The notes: a model not told the origin generated them from the letters alone. Shown: positions 26,311 through 35,460, counted from the stretch's first letter. The stretch is 64,000 nt of DNA from Prochlorothrix hollandica PCC 9006 = CALU 1027 (GCF_000332315.1 NZ_KB235933.1:464013-528012), one strand, 5' to 3'. Made by a program: numbers and translations.

Positions 26311-26490
26311 CTAGGCCAGATTAGAGAGGAAACCCACGAGGGCAATGAGTCCCACTACCCCAACCCCAGTCACTACCGCGATGATGACGTAATTGCGGCG
26401 CTGGTCGGTGCTGATGGGTTCGGCGACTCGCATCCGGGGTTCGCTGGCAAAGTTATTGAGGCGACCGCCATCTTCCACGGTATAGGGCAT
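26311..26490 (-). CDS. psb34: Psb34-like photosystem II assembly protein
   Basis: This 59-residue protein is read from the ATG at 26490; a longer frame upstream adds residues that do not match the family. The N-terminus MPYTVEDGGRLNNFA and the following VAEP...QRRNY are the hallmark of the cyanobacterial Psb34/Ssl1498 family, and one C-terminal transmembrane helix follows (~36-56). Psb34 binds the CP47-side assembly intermediates of photosystem II and is thought to exchange with Hlip proteins during assembly or repair. The gene is monocistronic and strongly supports a cyanobacterial host. Confidence 0.88.
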   Translation of the reverse strand: MPYTVEDGGRLNNFASEPRMRVAEPISTDQRRNYVIIAVVTGVGVVGLIALVGFLSNLA

Positions 26491-26877
26491 GGGTATAGAT
26501 CCTAACGAAGGGAACAGAGTAATAGACGTTATGCCAGATGAGTCGTAACCGTCCCTGGGCGGGGGGTTACCCTGGTTTTCAGGGGCAATCTCCTGGCGAT
26601 CGGAGCAGGGCTGGGGTTCGGCGATCGGGCTTGCATAGGGCCACGATCGGGATCCCAAAATATTGACTTATAGCTTTAGATCGTAAAGTTATTTAACCAA
26701 AACGAGAGAGTATTTCATAAAACTTCAAGATTGCCCCGTGGAACTGGGGGGTTAAGAATGTCCTAAAACAGCCCAGGATCCTAGACAGATCCCAGATTAA
26801 TGGCCCTTTAACCCCTAGGCTCACGGCATTGCGGGGAAGACAGCACCGGCTACAACCGGTTTCCCCAGGTCACGGGT

Positions 26878-27138
26878 TTAAGGGCTTGCTGTCCCCACCG
26901 CTTCCACCCGCCCCGCCCCATCAGTTCCCAGGGTCTTGATCTGGGGCTTGAGCAATCCCCCAAACAGGAGACGAATCAGGAACGGCTCCCCCCGCATCAG
27001 ATGCCAGTCCCCGGCATGGACGGAGGTAGCCTGAACCCGCACGAGTACGTCATGGTCGGCAACGATCGCAAGCTTCGGCACCTACTCCAGCCGCAGGACA
27101 GCCGTTGGACCATACTCAGATTGGACGATCGCGGCCAT
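26878..27138 (-). pseudogene. Remnant of a zinc-type (MDR) alcohol dehydrogenase/quinone oxidoreductase
   Basis: Reading from the ATG at 27138, the product begins MAAIVQSEYG...LRLE, then hits TAG at 27082-27084, and continues in frame with VLVRVQATSVHAGDWHLMRG and LGTDGAGRVEAVG, the conserved N-terminal GroES-like part of NAD(P)H:quinone reductase/zinc-alcohol dehydrogenases. The stop most simply derives from GAG. The remaining ~250 residues, including the Rossmann cofactor domain, are missing after position 26878. It is therefore a dead fragment with both a nonsense mutation and a 3' truncation. Confidence 0.75.
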
Positions 27139-27549
27139 GGTCTCCAGATTCTGGGGGTTCCCCTGAACGGGGGGGCGGGAGTTGGGGGTGGGCATCATCG
27201 ATAGCTCGCTAAAGGGTGGGTCGATCGGACGGGGTGTTGTTGCGCCATCCCCTTACGGCAAGGGGTCCGGGGCGATCGCGGTTAGTCTGGCTGGTGAGAA
27301 TGTTGGGTGAGATCTTGCGTGATTTCAGGGCGATCGATATCGCTCTAGACTGGCACTGTTCTCGTTCTGGCTTTTGAAATCATCCATCATTGTAATCACT
27401 CCAAAAACGTTCAAGCCCTGGGGTAAGCTAAGGAGGCAGAATCCCTTGGTTGGGATCCAAGACTGCGATCGCAAGAGTGGGACAACGGCTTAGGTTGCGA
27501 CCCAGGCAAGGCAGTCCTGGGGTGGAACCAATTATCGAGACAAAATGAG
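27139..27549. other. Intergenic region upstream of the NACHT/FGE gene
   Basis: About 410 bp without a convincing gene. Several HIP1-like sites and the palindrome CGATCGATATCG are present. No strong promoter consensus was recognised, although the region must contain the start signals of the 3.2-kb gene downstream. Confidence 0.35.
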
Positions 27550-30500
27550 ATGCAAAAATATTGGCAAGTTTGCGTGGGGCTGGGGTTGCTGCTGGGAGGA
27601 GTGCCGCCGGTCTATGGGCAGGACTGTGGGACGGAAGCCTTGGAGATGGCGATCGCGGACTTGGAACAACCGACGCTGCCCCCGGCAGCGGAGGCGGTAT
27701 TGGTGGCCTGTGGAGAGGAGGCGGTGGAGCCGTTGGTGCGGGTGTTGAACGGGGGGCATGGGGGAGCGCAGGGGAATGCGGCGCGGGTGTTGGGGTTATT
27801 GGGAGCGGAGGGGGCGGCGGCAGTGGAGCCGTTGGTGGCGACGGTGTTGACGGCGGAGGAGGAGGTGTTGGTGCGCAGACGGGCGATCGAGGCGTTGGCG
27901 AGCATTGCCCAGGGGGTGGCGGATGGGACCGGGGAGATCCGAGGGTGGCAGACGGGGGCGGTGGCGGAGGTGGTGGAACTGAAGGATGAGTTGCAGCGCT
28001 TGGTTCAGCCGCAGCCCGGGGATCTCAAGATTCCGCAACGGGAGCAATTTGGGCCGGCGTTGAAGCAGTTGGGGTCCGCGCAGCGGGCGGTGGCAACGGC
28101 GGCGGGGAACTTGGAAGAGGATCCGGTTTATCAAATTGTGAGTTGGATCCAGGGGAATGCTTGGGTCTGGGGGCTGGTGATCTATGGGGGTGGGTATGGG
28201 TTGATTTTTTGGTGGAGGCCGTTGGGGTTGTTGGGGTTGGCGGAGTTTCAGGAGTCGGTGCTGGCGGCTATTCCGGAGTCGGTGCCGCTGTTGCGACCGG
28301 GGTTAACGGCGGTGTTGGGGGTGGTGTTGCCGGGGAAGTATGCGCCTCGGGTCTTGGATGCATGGGTGGAGGAACAGTTACAAGCTAAAGCAGGACAGCA
28401 ATCACCCGTAGAGCGGCGGTTTCAAAACATTGAAACGGTTAAAGATCGGAAAAATCGGGTGTGGTTACCGGTGAAGCTCAATGGTGAGAAGAAAACGGAT
28501 GCCCGTGACTTTACTCCAGAGGCCTTAAGCCCATTGTTTGCGGATACAACTGTGGGGGTGTGGATCGAAGGGGAAGGGGGATCCGGAAAAACGAGCCTTG
28601 CCTTTGAGATTGCCCAGTGGGGCTTGGCGGGGAAGCTGACAAAACATCGGATGTTACCGGTGCTGATTGAGGATGAGCCAGGAGAGGAAAATCTGCTGAC
28701 GTTGATACGAAAGCAATTAGGGATGTTGATCGGAGAGAAGGAAACCCTAGACGATGGCCTGGTGCGGAGTTTGCTCCGGGAGAAGCGGGTGCTGGTGATT
28801 CTGGATCATGTTTCGGAGATGAAGGAGGAGTCCCAAAGAAAGCTGGAGGCCCGGACGGAGGATGTGCAGATTAATGCCTTGATGGTAACGGCGCGGTATG
28901 TGCCTAATACGTTGAATAGTTTGTGGAAGTTTTGCAAGGTTAAGCTGAACCCAACTCTGCTGCGGGGGGCTGTGCTGCTGCAGTTTGTGGAAGACTATTT
29001 GCGCAAACAGGGGGCGGAGAATTTGTTGGTGAAGGGGGAAGATTATGAGGTGTGTTCGGGGTTGACTCGGATGGCGGAAGAGCGCAACATTACGGCGCTG
29101 CTGGCCACCTTGTATGTGGATCAGTTACTACAGTGGGAGAACGGGCAGGGGGGGGATTTACCGGAGAGTACCCCGGTGCTGATGCTGAGCTATATCAATA
29201 AACTTAATGAGGTGATTGATGAAAAGGATCGGCAGAAAAATTGGACCGTACAACGGGATCTAAAGGCCATAGCTTGGTGTTGTGTCCAGACATCATTTTA
29301 TCCCGCAAAGACATCCAGGGATAGGGTTGTAGAGGTGCTAGAAAATATGGAGGCAGAAAAAACGGCGGAAGACCGGCTGAATTATCTGGTGCAACGGCTC
29401 AATTTAGTGCATGAATCTGGGGGAGGGCAGTCGCTGCGAATTGCTTTGGATCCGGTGGCAGAATATTTAGTGGGTTTGTATTTGATTGATGTCCATGGGG
29501 ACCAGCAGGAGCAATGGGACAACCTATTTGCGGAGATTGAGGAAACAGTGCAGCCAGGAGACGGGAACGCAGATCAGGCGATAGACGACAATCGAGGGAC
29601 GCAGTTCCAGGCGGTGCAGGGATTGTTATTGGCGATTAGGGACTGTTGCAAGGATAAGGAGAGGAGCAAGCCAATTCCGGATGGTTTGGTGAAGCAACTG
29701 GAGGATCGGGCGGGTTTGGATCAGGAAAAATTGCGGGCGGAGCAGCAACGGTATCGGCTGAAGCGGTTGATGGAGGATCTGTCCGTACCGGAAGCAGCAG
29801 ATCGACTCAGAGCGGCCCAGGAACTGGGGAAAATGGGGCCACAGGCTAAAAGGGCGACCCCTAGACTGGGGAAAGTTTTACAGGATGCTAGTGATGTCTG
29901 GCCGGTGCGTGTAGAAGCTGCTAAAGCACTGAGGCAAATTGGTTCGGAATTCCCGCTGGTGGTGGTGGAATGGCATGGGGGTGCGCCACAATTTCAGCTA
30001 CTCGATCAGCCTACCCCGCACAGGGTAACGCTCCCGGAGGGGGTGGTGTTGGATCTGGTGAAGATTCCTGGGGGGGAGTTTTGGATGGGTTCTGATGAAT
30101 CAGATCGGGCATCACCGCGACATTTAGTAAAGGTTCCAGAGTTTTACATGGGGAAATACCCCGTTACCCAGGCCCAATGGCGGGCGGTGGCTGCGTTGCC
30201 CCCAGAAGAACTGACGTTAGACCCGAATCCATCCCACTCCCAGGGGGATGATCGGCCCGTGGAGACGGTGTCTTGGCGAGAAGCCCGAGAATTTTGCCTG
30301 CGGTTGTCGGCCTATGTCGGTGCAACCTATGATCTGCCCACGGAAGCAGAGTGGGAGTATGCCTGTCGAGGGGGAACCGAAACGGCCTACCACTTTGGGG
30401 ATGAGATCACAACAGATCTGGCTAACTGTGGTGGTCCCAATGCCCCCCAGGAAACCACACCCGTGGGGCACTATGGCATAGGGAACCGGTGGGAACTGTA

Positions 30501-30777
30501 TGACCTCCATGGCAACGTTTGGGAGTGGTGTTTGGATCCATGGCATGGGAGTCATGGGGACAAACCCGCCGCCTTGCAGGAAGATGGATCGCGGCCCTGG
30601 CTAGACGAAGAAATCGATATATCGCTACATAGCGATAAAAGTCGGCTGTTGCGGGGTGGTTCCTGGAACCTCAGTCCGAGGACTTGCCGTTCTGCCTATC
30701 GCAACTACGATGTTCCGGGCGTTCGCGACTACAGCTACGGTTTTCGCGTTGTCTGTCGTGGTCCCAGGACTCCCTAG
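27550..30777 (+). CDS. Signal peptide-HEAT-TM-NACHT-HEAT-FGE-fold protein (STAND-like, candidate DGR target)
   Basis: This is a 1075-residue protein. Residues 1-23 are a Sec signal-like segment. HEAT-like helices follow (~50-125) and would lie outside the cytoplasm. One membrane helix (~202-222) leads into a cytoplasmic NACHT/P-loop NTPase with GEGGSGKTS (~340-349) and a Walker-B-like VLVILDHVSEM (~415). A second HEAT segment (~750-800) precedes a C-terminal formylglycine-generating-enzyme/C-type-lectin fold (~830-1075: IPGGEFWMGS, YPVTQAQW, LPTEAEWEYACRGG, DLHGNVWEWCLDPW). At the FGE active-site Cys pair only the second Cys is present, so it is probably a binding module, not an enzyme. Its last ~35 codons have the look of a DGR variable region. 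A receptor-like conflict or defence ATPase is inferred. Confidence 0.8.
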   Translation: MQKYWQVCVGLGLLLGGVPPVYGQDCGTEALEMAIADLEQPTLPPAAEAVLVACGEEAVEPLVRVLNGGHGGAQGNAARVLGLLGAEGAAAVEPLVATVLTAEEEVLVRRRAIEALASIAQGVADGTGEIRGWQTGAVAEVVELKDELQRLVQPQPGDLKIPQREQFGPALKQLGSAQRAVATAAGNLEEDPVYQIVSWIQGNAWVWGLVIYGGGYGLIFWWRPLGLLGLAEFQESVLAAIPESVPLLRPGLTAVLGVVLPGKYAPRVLDAWVEEQLQAKAGQQSPVERRFQNIETVKDRKNRVWLPVKLNGEKKTDARDFTPEALSPLFADTTVGVWIEGEGGSGKTSLAFEIAQWGLAGKLTKHRMLPVLIEDEPGEENLLTLIRKQLGMLIGEKETLDDGLVRSLLREKRVLVILDHVSEMKEESQRKLEARTEDVQINALMVTARYVPNTLNSLWKFCKVKLNPTLLRGAVLLQFVEDYLRKQGAENLLVKGEDYEVCSGLTRMAEERNITALLATLYVDQLLQWENGQGGDLPESTPVLMLSYINKLNEVIDEKDRQKNWTVQRDLKAIAWCCVQTSFYPAKTSRDRVVEVLENMEAEKTAEDRLNYLVQRLNLVHESGGGQSLRIALDPVAEYLVGLYLIDVHGDQQEQWDNLFAEIEETVQPGDGNADQAIDDNRGTQFQAVQGLLLAIRDCCKDKERSKPIPDGLVKQLEDRAGLDQEKLRAEQQRYRLKRLMEDLSVPEAADRLRAAQELGKMGPQAKRATPRLGKVLQDASDVWPVRVEAAKALRQIGSEFPLVVVEWHGGAPQFQLLDQPTPHRVTLPEGVVLDLVKIPGGEFWMGSDESDRASPRHLVKVPEFYMGKYPVTQAQWRAVAALPPEELTLDPNPSHSQGDDRPVETVSWREAREFCLRLSAYVGATYDLPTEAEWEYACRGGTETAYHFGDEITTDLANCGGPNAPQETTPVGHYGIGNRWELYDLHGNVWEWCLDPWHGSHGDKPAALQEDGSRPWLDEEIDISLHSDKSRLLRGGSWNLSPRTCRSAYRNYDVPGVRDYSYGFRVVCRGPRTP
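30652..30770 (+). other. Candidate DGR variable region (VR) at the 3' end of the FGE-fold domain
   Basis: The coding text reads LRGGSW followed by residues interrupted by fixed CRSA, R, R and GFRVVC. The positions that are Asn in typical cyanobacterial DGR templates are here occupied by Leu, Ser, Thr, Tyr, Asn, Tyr, Asp, Val, Asp, Tyr, Ser and Tyr, and every one of those codons ends in C or T (NNY), as expected if AAC/AAT codons were randomised at adenines. No reverse transcriptase or template repeat is in the window, so the VR status is an inference. Confidence 0.5.
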
Positions 30778-30830
30778 CCCTTTACCCTATAGTACTTTTG
30801 CACTATGCACTCTTCTCTTTACCCTTGGTT

Positions 30831-30857
30831 TCGCGCGTCAGCGCGATCGATTTTTTT
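30831..30857 (+). terminator. Rho-independent terminator or DGR-type hairpin after the FGE-fold gene
   Basis: The stem TCGCGC (30831-30836), loop GTCA and stem GCGCGA (30841-30846) are followed after four bases by seven T residues (30851-30857). It lies ~54 nt after the stop codon. It fits a terminator; DGR variable regions are also typically followed by a short G/C hairpin. Confidence 0.65.
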
Positions 30858-30900
30858 GGGGGTCATAGTAGTGACCCTCACCCCTGGACCCCACCGTAGG

Positions 30901-32427
30901 TCACTGTTGTGGTGGAGTGTCTTCGGTGGCTAGGGGTTTTTCCGATCGCAGCAACGGAAAAGCAATCACATCCCGAATACTGGGGGAATCCGTCAGTAAC
31001 ATCACCAGGCGATCGATGCCAATGCCCAAGCCCCCCGTGGGGGGCATTCCATATTCCAGGGCCAACAGGAAATCCTCATCCACCCCATGGGCCTCCAGAT
31101 CCCCCGCCGCCTTTTTCGCCGACTGCAACTCCAGCCGCTGCCGCTGATCCACCGGATCCGTCAACTCCGAAAAACTATTGGCCGTCTCCCGTCCCACCAC
31201 AAACAACTCAAACCGTTCCACCAAACCGGGCTGACTGCGGTGGGGCTTGGCCAGAGGCGAAATCTCCACCGGGTAGTCAATGATAAAGGTGGGCTGGATC
31301 AGGGTGGTTTCCACCTTTTGTTCAAAGGCTTCATTCAGCAGATGGCCCAAGCTGGGGCAGTCGGCAATGCCCTCCAAACCCGCCGCCGTGGCCGCAGTCT
31401 TCGCCGTGTCCAGATCCGAGAACTGACTGAAATTGAGACCGGTGACCTCTTGAACAGCCTGGGCCATGGTCACCCGTCGCCAGGGGGGGGTCAGATCGAT
31501 GGGAGTGCCTTGATAGGTGATTTCTAGGGTACCGAGGGTGGTTTGGGCCGATCGCACCACTAGCTCTTCCGTTAAGACCATCATATCTTGGTAATCTGCG
31601 TAAGCTTGGTAAATCTCGATGGAAGTGAATTCCGGGTTATGGCGGGTAGAAACCCCCTCATTGCGAAAAACCCGCCCCAGCTCAAAGACCTTCTCGAACC
31701 CTCCCACAATTAGCCGCTTGAGGTGTAATTCCGTGGCAATGCGCAGGAATAAGTCCATTTCGAGGGTGTTGTGGTAGGTCACAAAGGGCCGCGCTTCTGC
31801 GCCCCCCGCCTCTCCTTGTAACACTGGGGTCTCAATTTCAATAAAGCCGCGATCGTCCAAATAGCGGCGAATACTAGCGGTAATTTGGGCACGGCGGCGA
31901 AATGTGTCCCGCACGTCCGGGTTAACAATCAGATCCACATAGCGCTGGCGATAGCGCTTCTCCACGTCCGTGAGACCATGCCACTTGTCCGGTAAGGGCT
32001 GCAAGGCTTTGGTCAGCACTTGGTAGTCATGTACCGAAACCGACAGTTCTCCCTTGTCGGTGCGGCGAATGCTGCCCTTAACCCCCAGAAAATCCCCCAC
32101 ATCCGTCAGGGTTTTGAGGATATTGAAGGCACTGCTGCCTGTCCCGGCCATGGAGCCATCGATTTTCTTTTTGTCGAGGTAAAGCTGGATGGTGTGGGTC
32201 TCATCCTGAAGGGTGAAAAAGGCCAGTTTGCCAAAGACGCGCCGTGCCATGATCCGTCCGGCGATCGCCACCTCCACCTCCACCTCGGTTCCCGCTTCCA
32301 GATCTCGGTACTGTTCCTGGAGTTGGGCGGCGGTGTGGGTGCTATCCCAGCGGTAGGCGTAGGGGTTTAATCCCAGTTGACGTAGTTCTTGGACTTTTTC
32401 GAGGCGGGTGGCGCGAAGTTCGGACAT
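30901..32427 (-). CDS. lysS: Lysyl-tRNA synthetase, class II
   Basis: This protein of about 508 residues, read from ATG 32427 ([11 protein letters not shown]; a GTG at 32454 would add nine Pro-rich residues), charges tRNA-Lys with lysine in the cytoplasm. An N-terminal OB-fold anticodon-binding domain ([19 protein letters not shown]) precedes the class II core: motif 2 [18 protein letters not shown] and motif 3 [27 protein letters not shown] are intact, as is the ESQ-type lysine pocket region. The length is normal. It is convergent with the NACHT/FGE gene, separated by the hairpin at 30831-30857. Confidence 0.96.
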   Translation of the reverse strand: MSELRATRLEKVQELRQLGLNPYAYRWDSTHTAAQLQEQYRDLEAGTEVEVEVAIAGRIMARRVFGKLAFFTLQDETHTIQLYLDKKKIDGSMAGTGSSAFNILKTLTDVGDFLGVKGSIRRTDKGELSVSVHDYQVLTKALQPLPDKWHGLTDVEKRYRQRYVDLIVNPDVRDTFRRRAQITASIRRYLDDRGFIEIETPVLQGEAGGAEARPFVTYHNTLEMDLFLRIATELHLKRLIVGGFEKVFELGRVFRNEGVSTRHNPEFTSIEIYQAYADYQDMMVLTEELVVRSAQTTLGTLEITYQGTPIDLTPPWRRVTMAQAVQEVTGLNFSQFSDLDTAKTAATAAGLEGIADCPSLGHLLNEAFEQKVETTLIQPTFIIDYPVEISPLAKPHRSQPGLVERFELFVVGRETANSFSELTDPVDQRQRLELQSAKKAAGDLEAHGVDEDFLLALEYGMPPTGGLGIGIDRLVMLLTDSPSIRDVIAFPLLRSEKPLATEDTPPQQ

Positions 32428-32740
32428 GGCTTGGGGGAGTGGCGGAGGGGACACGGGTTAGGCACCTAACCCAAAGGGTCATTCTAGCGGCAAGGTAGGG
32501 GCTATGGGAAATGACACGATCGCCATCAGGGGCTGATCCATCCCGGTTTGTTGGGTCGATCGGGGTTGCGAGTCGATCGAGGTGGCATTCTGGGAACGTT
32601 ACAATGGACTATACCGCTCTGCTTCGTCTCTTCTGCTTGCCTGGTTTTAGGCAGTCTGTTTTGGGGGAGTCTCTTCGTAGCCCCTAGTTCCCCATGACCC
32701 CTCGCATTCTTGATTCCTAGCTTCTATACCCCTAGCCTCT

Positions 32741-33691
32741 ATGAGCACTAACATCACCCTTGATGATTTCTATAAATTGTTCCAAGAAAGCGAACGCCAG
32801 CGCCAGGAGACCGAACGCATCCTCCAGCAATCCTGGGAACAGTCCCGGTTGGCCTTGGAGCAGTCCCAGCTAGCCTGGGAACAGCGTCTCGCCCAGGAAG
32901 CCGCCGCCCGCCTCCAGACCCAGCAAGACTGGGAGCAGAAACTGGCCCAGGAAAAAGCGGCGCGGGAGCAGCAACTAGCGCAGGAAAAAGCGGCACGGGA
33001 GCAGCAACTCGCCGAAGAGAAAACGGCACGGGAGCAGCAACTCGCCCAGGAAAAAGCGGCACGGGAGCAGCAACTCGCCGAAGAGAAAACGGCACGGGAG
33101 CAGCAACTCGCCCAGGAAAAAGCGGCACGGGAGCAGCGACTAGTCGAAGAGAAAGCGGCATGGGAGCAGAAACTGGCCCGACGGGAGGCGGAGTGGGATC
33201 GCTCCCAGCGGGAATGGGAAAAACAGTATCAAGCGCTCACGGCGGTGGTCGATCGCACCAGTCGAGGCATTGACGGCTTAAATGGCCGCTGGGGTAAATT
33301 CGTGGAAAACTTTGTGGAACCGGCTGTGGTGCGGCTGTTCCAGGCGCGGGGTATTCCCGTGACGGAGACGGCTCAACGGGTGAAGCAAACGCGAGGCGAG
33401 TTTGCCATGGAAATTGATATTCTGGCGGAAAATGGGGATGTGGCGGTGGCGGTGGAAGTTAAATCCCACTTAACCCAGGATGCTGTGGATGAATTCTTGG
33501 GGAATTTAGTCAATTTTAAGCGGGCCTTCCCCAAATACCAAGCCTATCAAATCTATGGGGCCGTGGCGGGCATTGACATTGACAAGGGGGTGGATCGCTA
33601 TGCTTACCGCCAAGGTTTGTTTGTCATTCGCCAATCGGGGGATACCGTAGAATTGGCCAATAACCCTCAATTTCGTCCCACTCCCTGGTAA
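32741..33691 (+). CDS. Hendecad coiled-coil protein with PD-(D/E)XK-like nuclease domain, copy 1
   Basis: This is a 316-residue protein. Residues ~10-165 form a long Gln/Glu/Ala/Arg coiled coil made largely of an 11-residue unit (EKAAREQQLAQ/E) repeated about seven times, i.e. a hendecad. Residues ~180-316 form a globular domain with FVEPAVVRLF, then EIDILAENGDVAVAVEVKSHL, the D-x(n)-E-x-K core of PD-(D/E)XK nucleases, and LVNFKRAFPKYQAYQIYGAVAG. Related coiled-coil/nuclease-fold proteins are abundant in cyanobacteria; their role is not established. It is followed by an almost identical second copy, and the pair stems from a recent tandem duplication. Confidence 0.75.
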   Translation: MSTNITLDDFYKLFQESERQRQETERILQQSWEQSRLALEQSQLAWEQRLAQEAAARLQTQQDWEQKLAQEKAAREQQLAQEKAAREQQLAEEKTAREQQLAQEKAAREQQLAEEKTAREQQLAQEKAAREQRLVEEKAAWEQKLARREAEWDRSQREWEKQYQALTAVVDRTSRGIDGLNGRWGKFVENFVEPAVVRLFQARGIPVTETAQRVKQTRGEFAMEIDILAENGDVAVAVEVKSHLTQDAVDEFLGNLVNFKRAFPKYQAYQIYGAVAGIDIDKGVDRYAYRQGLFVIRQSGDTVELANNPQFRPTPW

Positions 33692-33700
33692 ACCCTTGTG

Positions 33701-33748
33701 ATGACAACTGCTATGAACCCCTTTTACAACCGCCGTTATAACCCCTAG
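33701..33748 (+). pseudogene. Stranded 5' end of the peroxiredoxin-like gene
   Basis: Between the two coiled-coil nuclease genes are 16 codons, ATG to TAG, reading MTTAMNPFYNRRYNP. The first eight or so match the true start of the downstream gene at 34648 (MTTAMNPYYLL) with the same upstream context (AAACCCTTGTG). This is the scar of the tandem duplication, which copied the nuclease gene together with the first codons of its downstream neighbour. Confidence 0.7.
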
Positions 33749-33753
33749 CCTCT

Positions 33754-34638
33754 ATGAGCACTAACATCACCCTTGATGATTTCTATAAATTGTTCCAAGA
33801 AAGCGAACGCCAGCGCCAGGAGACCGAACGCATCCTCCAGCAATCCTGGGAACAGTCCCGGTTGGCCTTGGAGCAGTCCCAGCTAGCCTGGGAACAGCGT
33901 CTCGCCCAGGAAGCCGCCGCCCGCCTCCAGACCCAGCAAGACTGGGAGCAGAAACTGGCCCAGGAAAAAGCGGCACGGGAGCAGCAACTAGCCCAAGAGA
34001 AAGCGGTGCGGGAGCAGCAACTGGCCCAGGAAAAAGTGGCACGGGAGCAGCAACTAGCCGAAGAGAAAACGGCACGGGAGCAGCAACTAGCCGAAGAGAA
34101 AACGGCACGGGAGCAGCAACTGGCCCGACGGGAGGCGGAGTGGGATCGCTCCCAGCGGGAATGGGAAAAACAGTATCAAGCGCTCACGGCGGTGGTCGAT
34201 CGCACCAGTCGAGGCATTGACGGCTTAAATGGCCGCTGGGGTAAATTTGTGGAAAACTTTGTGGAACCGGCTGTGGTGCGGCTGTTCCAGGCGCGGGGTA
34301 TTCCCGTGACGGAGACGGCCCAACGGGTGAAGCAAACGCGAGGCGAGTTTGCCATGGAAATTGATATTCTGGCGGAAAATGGGGATGTGGCGGTGGCGGT
34401 GGAAGTTAAATCCCACTTAACCCAGGATGCTGTGGATGAATTTCTGGGGAATTTAGTCAATTTTAAGCGGGCCTTCCCCAAATACCAAGCCTATCAAATC
34501 TATGGGGCGGTGGCGGGCATTGACATTGACAAGGGGGTGGATCGCTATGCTTACCGCCAAGGTTTGTTTGTCATTCGCCAGTCGGGAGATACCGTAGAAC
34601 TAGCGAATAACCCTCAGTTTCGTCCCACTCCCTGGTAA
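33754..34638 (+). CDS. Hendecad coiled-coil protein with PD-(D/E)XK-like nuclease domain, copy 2
   Basis: This 294-residue protein is nearly identical to copy 1 over the first ~75 residues and the whole C-terminal nuclease-like domain, which keeps EIDILAENGDVAVAVEVKS. It is shorter by exactly 22 residues, two 11-residue coiled-coil units (66 bp), and the units have slightly different sequence, so repeat number is evolving by slippage or unequal exchange. The ends of the nuclease domains are identical (PQFRPTPW). It is followed closely by a peroxiredoxin-like gene (ATG 34648), probably in one transcript. Confidence 0.75.
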   Translation: MSTNITLDDFYKLFQESERQRQETERILQQSWEQSRLALEQSQLAWEQRLAQEAAARLQTQQDWEQKLAQEKAAREQQLAQEKAVREQQLAQEKVAREQQLAEEKTAREQQLAEEKTAREQQLARREAEWDRSQREWEKQYQALTAVVDRTSRGIDGLNGRWGKFVENFVEPAVVRLFQARGIPVTETAQRVKQTRGEFAMEIDILAENGDVAVAVEVKSHLTQDAVDEFLGNLVNFKRAFPKYQAYQIYGAVAGIDIDKGVDRYAYRQGLFVIRQSGDTVELANNPQFRPTPW

Positions 34639-34647
34639 ACCCTTGTG

Positions 34648-35460
34648 ATGACAACTGCCATGAACCCCTACTACCTCCTTCAGTCCAGCCAACGCCAGCG
34701 TGTCAGTGATGGGTCTGTGGTGCCCTTGGATCAGGGCTGGGCGGGGGATTATCGCTTGCTGTTGGTGTGGCCCCAGTTGGGGGACTTTGACAGTTTGGAA
34801 TATGCCTGGTGGATCCAGCGCCAACGATCGCAGTTGCAAGCCCTAGGGGTCACAGTGCGGGCGGTGGGCATTGGCGATCGCGGTGCAGGGCAGCGGTTTT
34901 GTGACTATAGCGGCTTCCCAGGGGCAGATCTATTTGTGGACCCCCAGGGGGAACTGCATCAGCAGTTGGGGTTATATCCAGGGCTACAGGTGCCCCTGCC
35001 CGGTGTCTCCCCCCGCCAGCGGGCCATGGTCAATTTGTTATTGATGTGTGCGGGGGTGGGCAGTCCCGGCACCCTGGGGGAAGTCTTCCGGGGCTATTGG
35101 GGCGATCGTCGCGCTCCCCAACTGATTGCTGATGATGAGGTGGTGGAAGCCAAGCCCTTGCCTCCCCTGCGGGGTTCGGTATTTCGCTGGGCCGGGGGTC
35201 AGGGGTTCCAGCGTCCCTTTGAACTGGCCACCCTCCGTTTGCGCAATATGGCGGAGGTGTTGAGCCACTGGTCTACCTATGTACCCGATGGGGCGCAGGT
35301 GACCCAGCGGGGGGGCACGTTTTTGTGGGGGGCGACGGGGGAACTGTTGTATGAGCACCGCGATCGCGGGCTATTGGGGTTTTCGGCATCCATGGGCAAT
35401 CCCTTGCAGTTTTTGGATCAGTTTTTAGATCAGTGTTTAGATCCTGCCGTTTCCCCTTGA
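34648..35460 (+). CDS. Peroxiredoxin-like (AhpC/TSA, PRXL2-like) protein
   Basis: This ~270-residue protein has a thioredoxin-like fold: DYRLLLVWPQLGDFDSLEYAWW, then QLQALGVTVRAVGIGDRGAGQRFCDYSGFPGADLFVDPQGELHQQLGL, which follows the beta-alpha order of the PRXL2/AhpC-TSA-like family. The usual peroxidatic Thr-x-x-Cys is not present after the first strand; a Cys occurs later (RFCDYSG), so peroxidase activity is uncertain. A C-terminal part (FATLRLRNM..., GGTFLWGATGELLYEHRDRG) is typical of cyanobacterial members. ATG 34648 or 34660 may be the start; the gene begins 9 bp after the nuclease gene. Confidence 0.65.
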   Translation: MTTAMNPYYLLQSSQRQRVSDGSVVPLDQGWAGDYRLLLVWPQLGDFDSLEYAWWIQRQRSQLQALGVTVRAVGIGDRGAGQRFCDYSGFPGADLFVDPQGELHQQLGLYPGLQVPLPGVSPRQRAMVNLLLMCAGVGSPGTLGEVFRGYWGDRRAPQLIADDEVVEAKPLPPLRGSVFRWAGGQGFQRPFELATLRLRNMAEVLSHWSTYVPDGAQVTQRGGTFLWGATGELLYEHRDRGLLGFSASMGNPLQFLDQFLDQCLDPAVSP

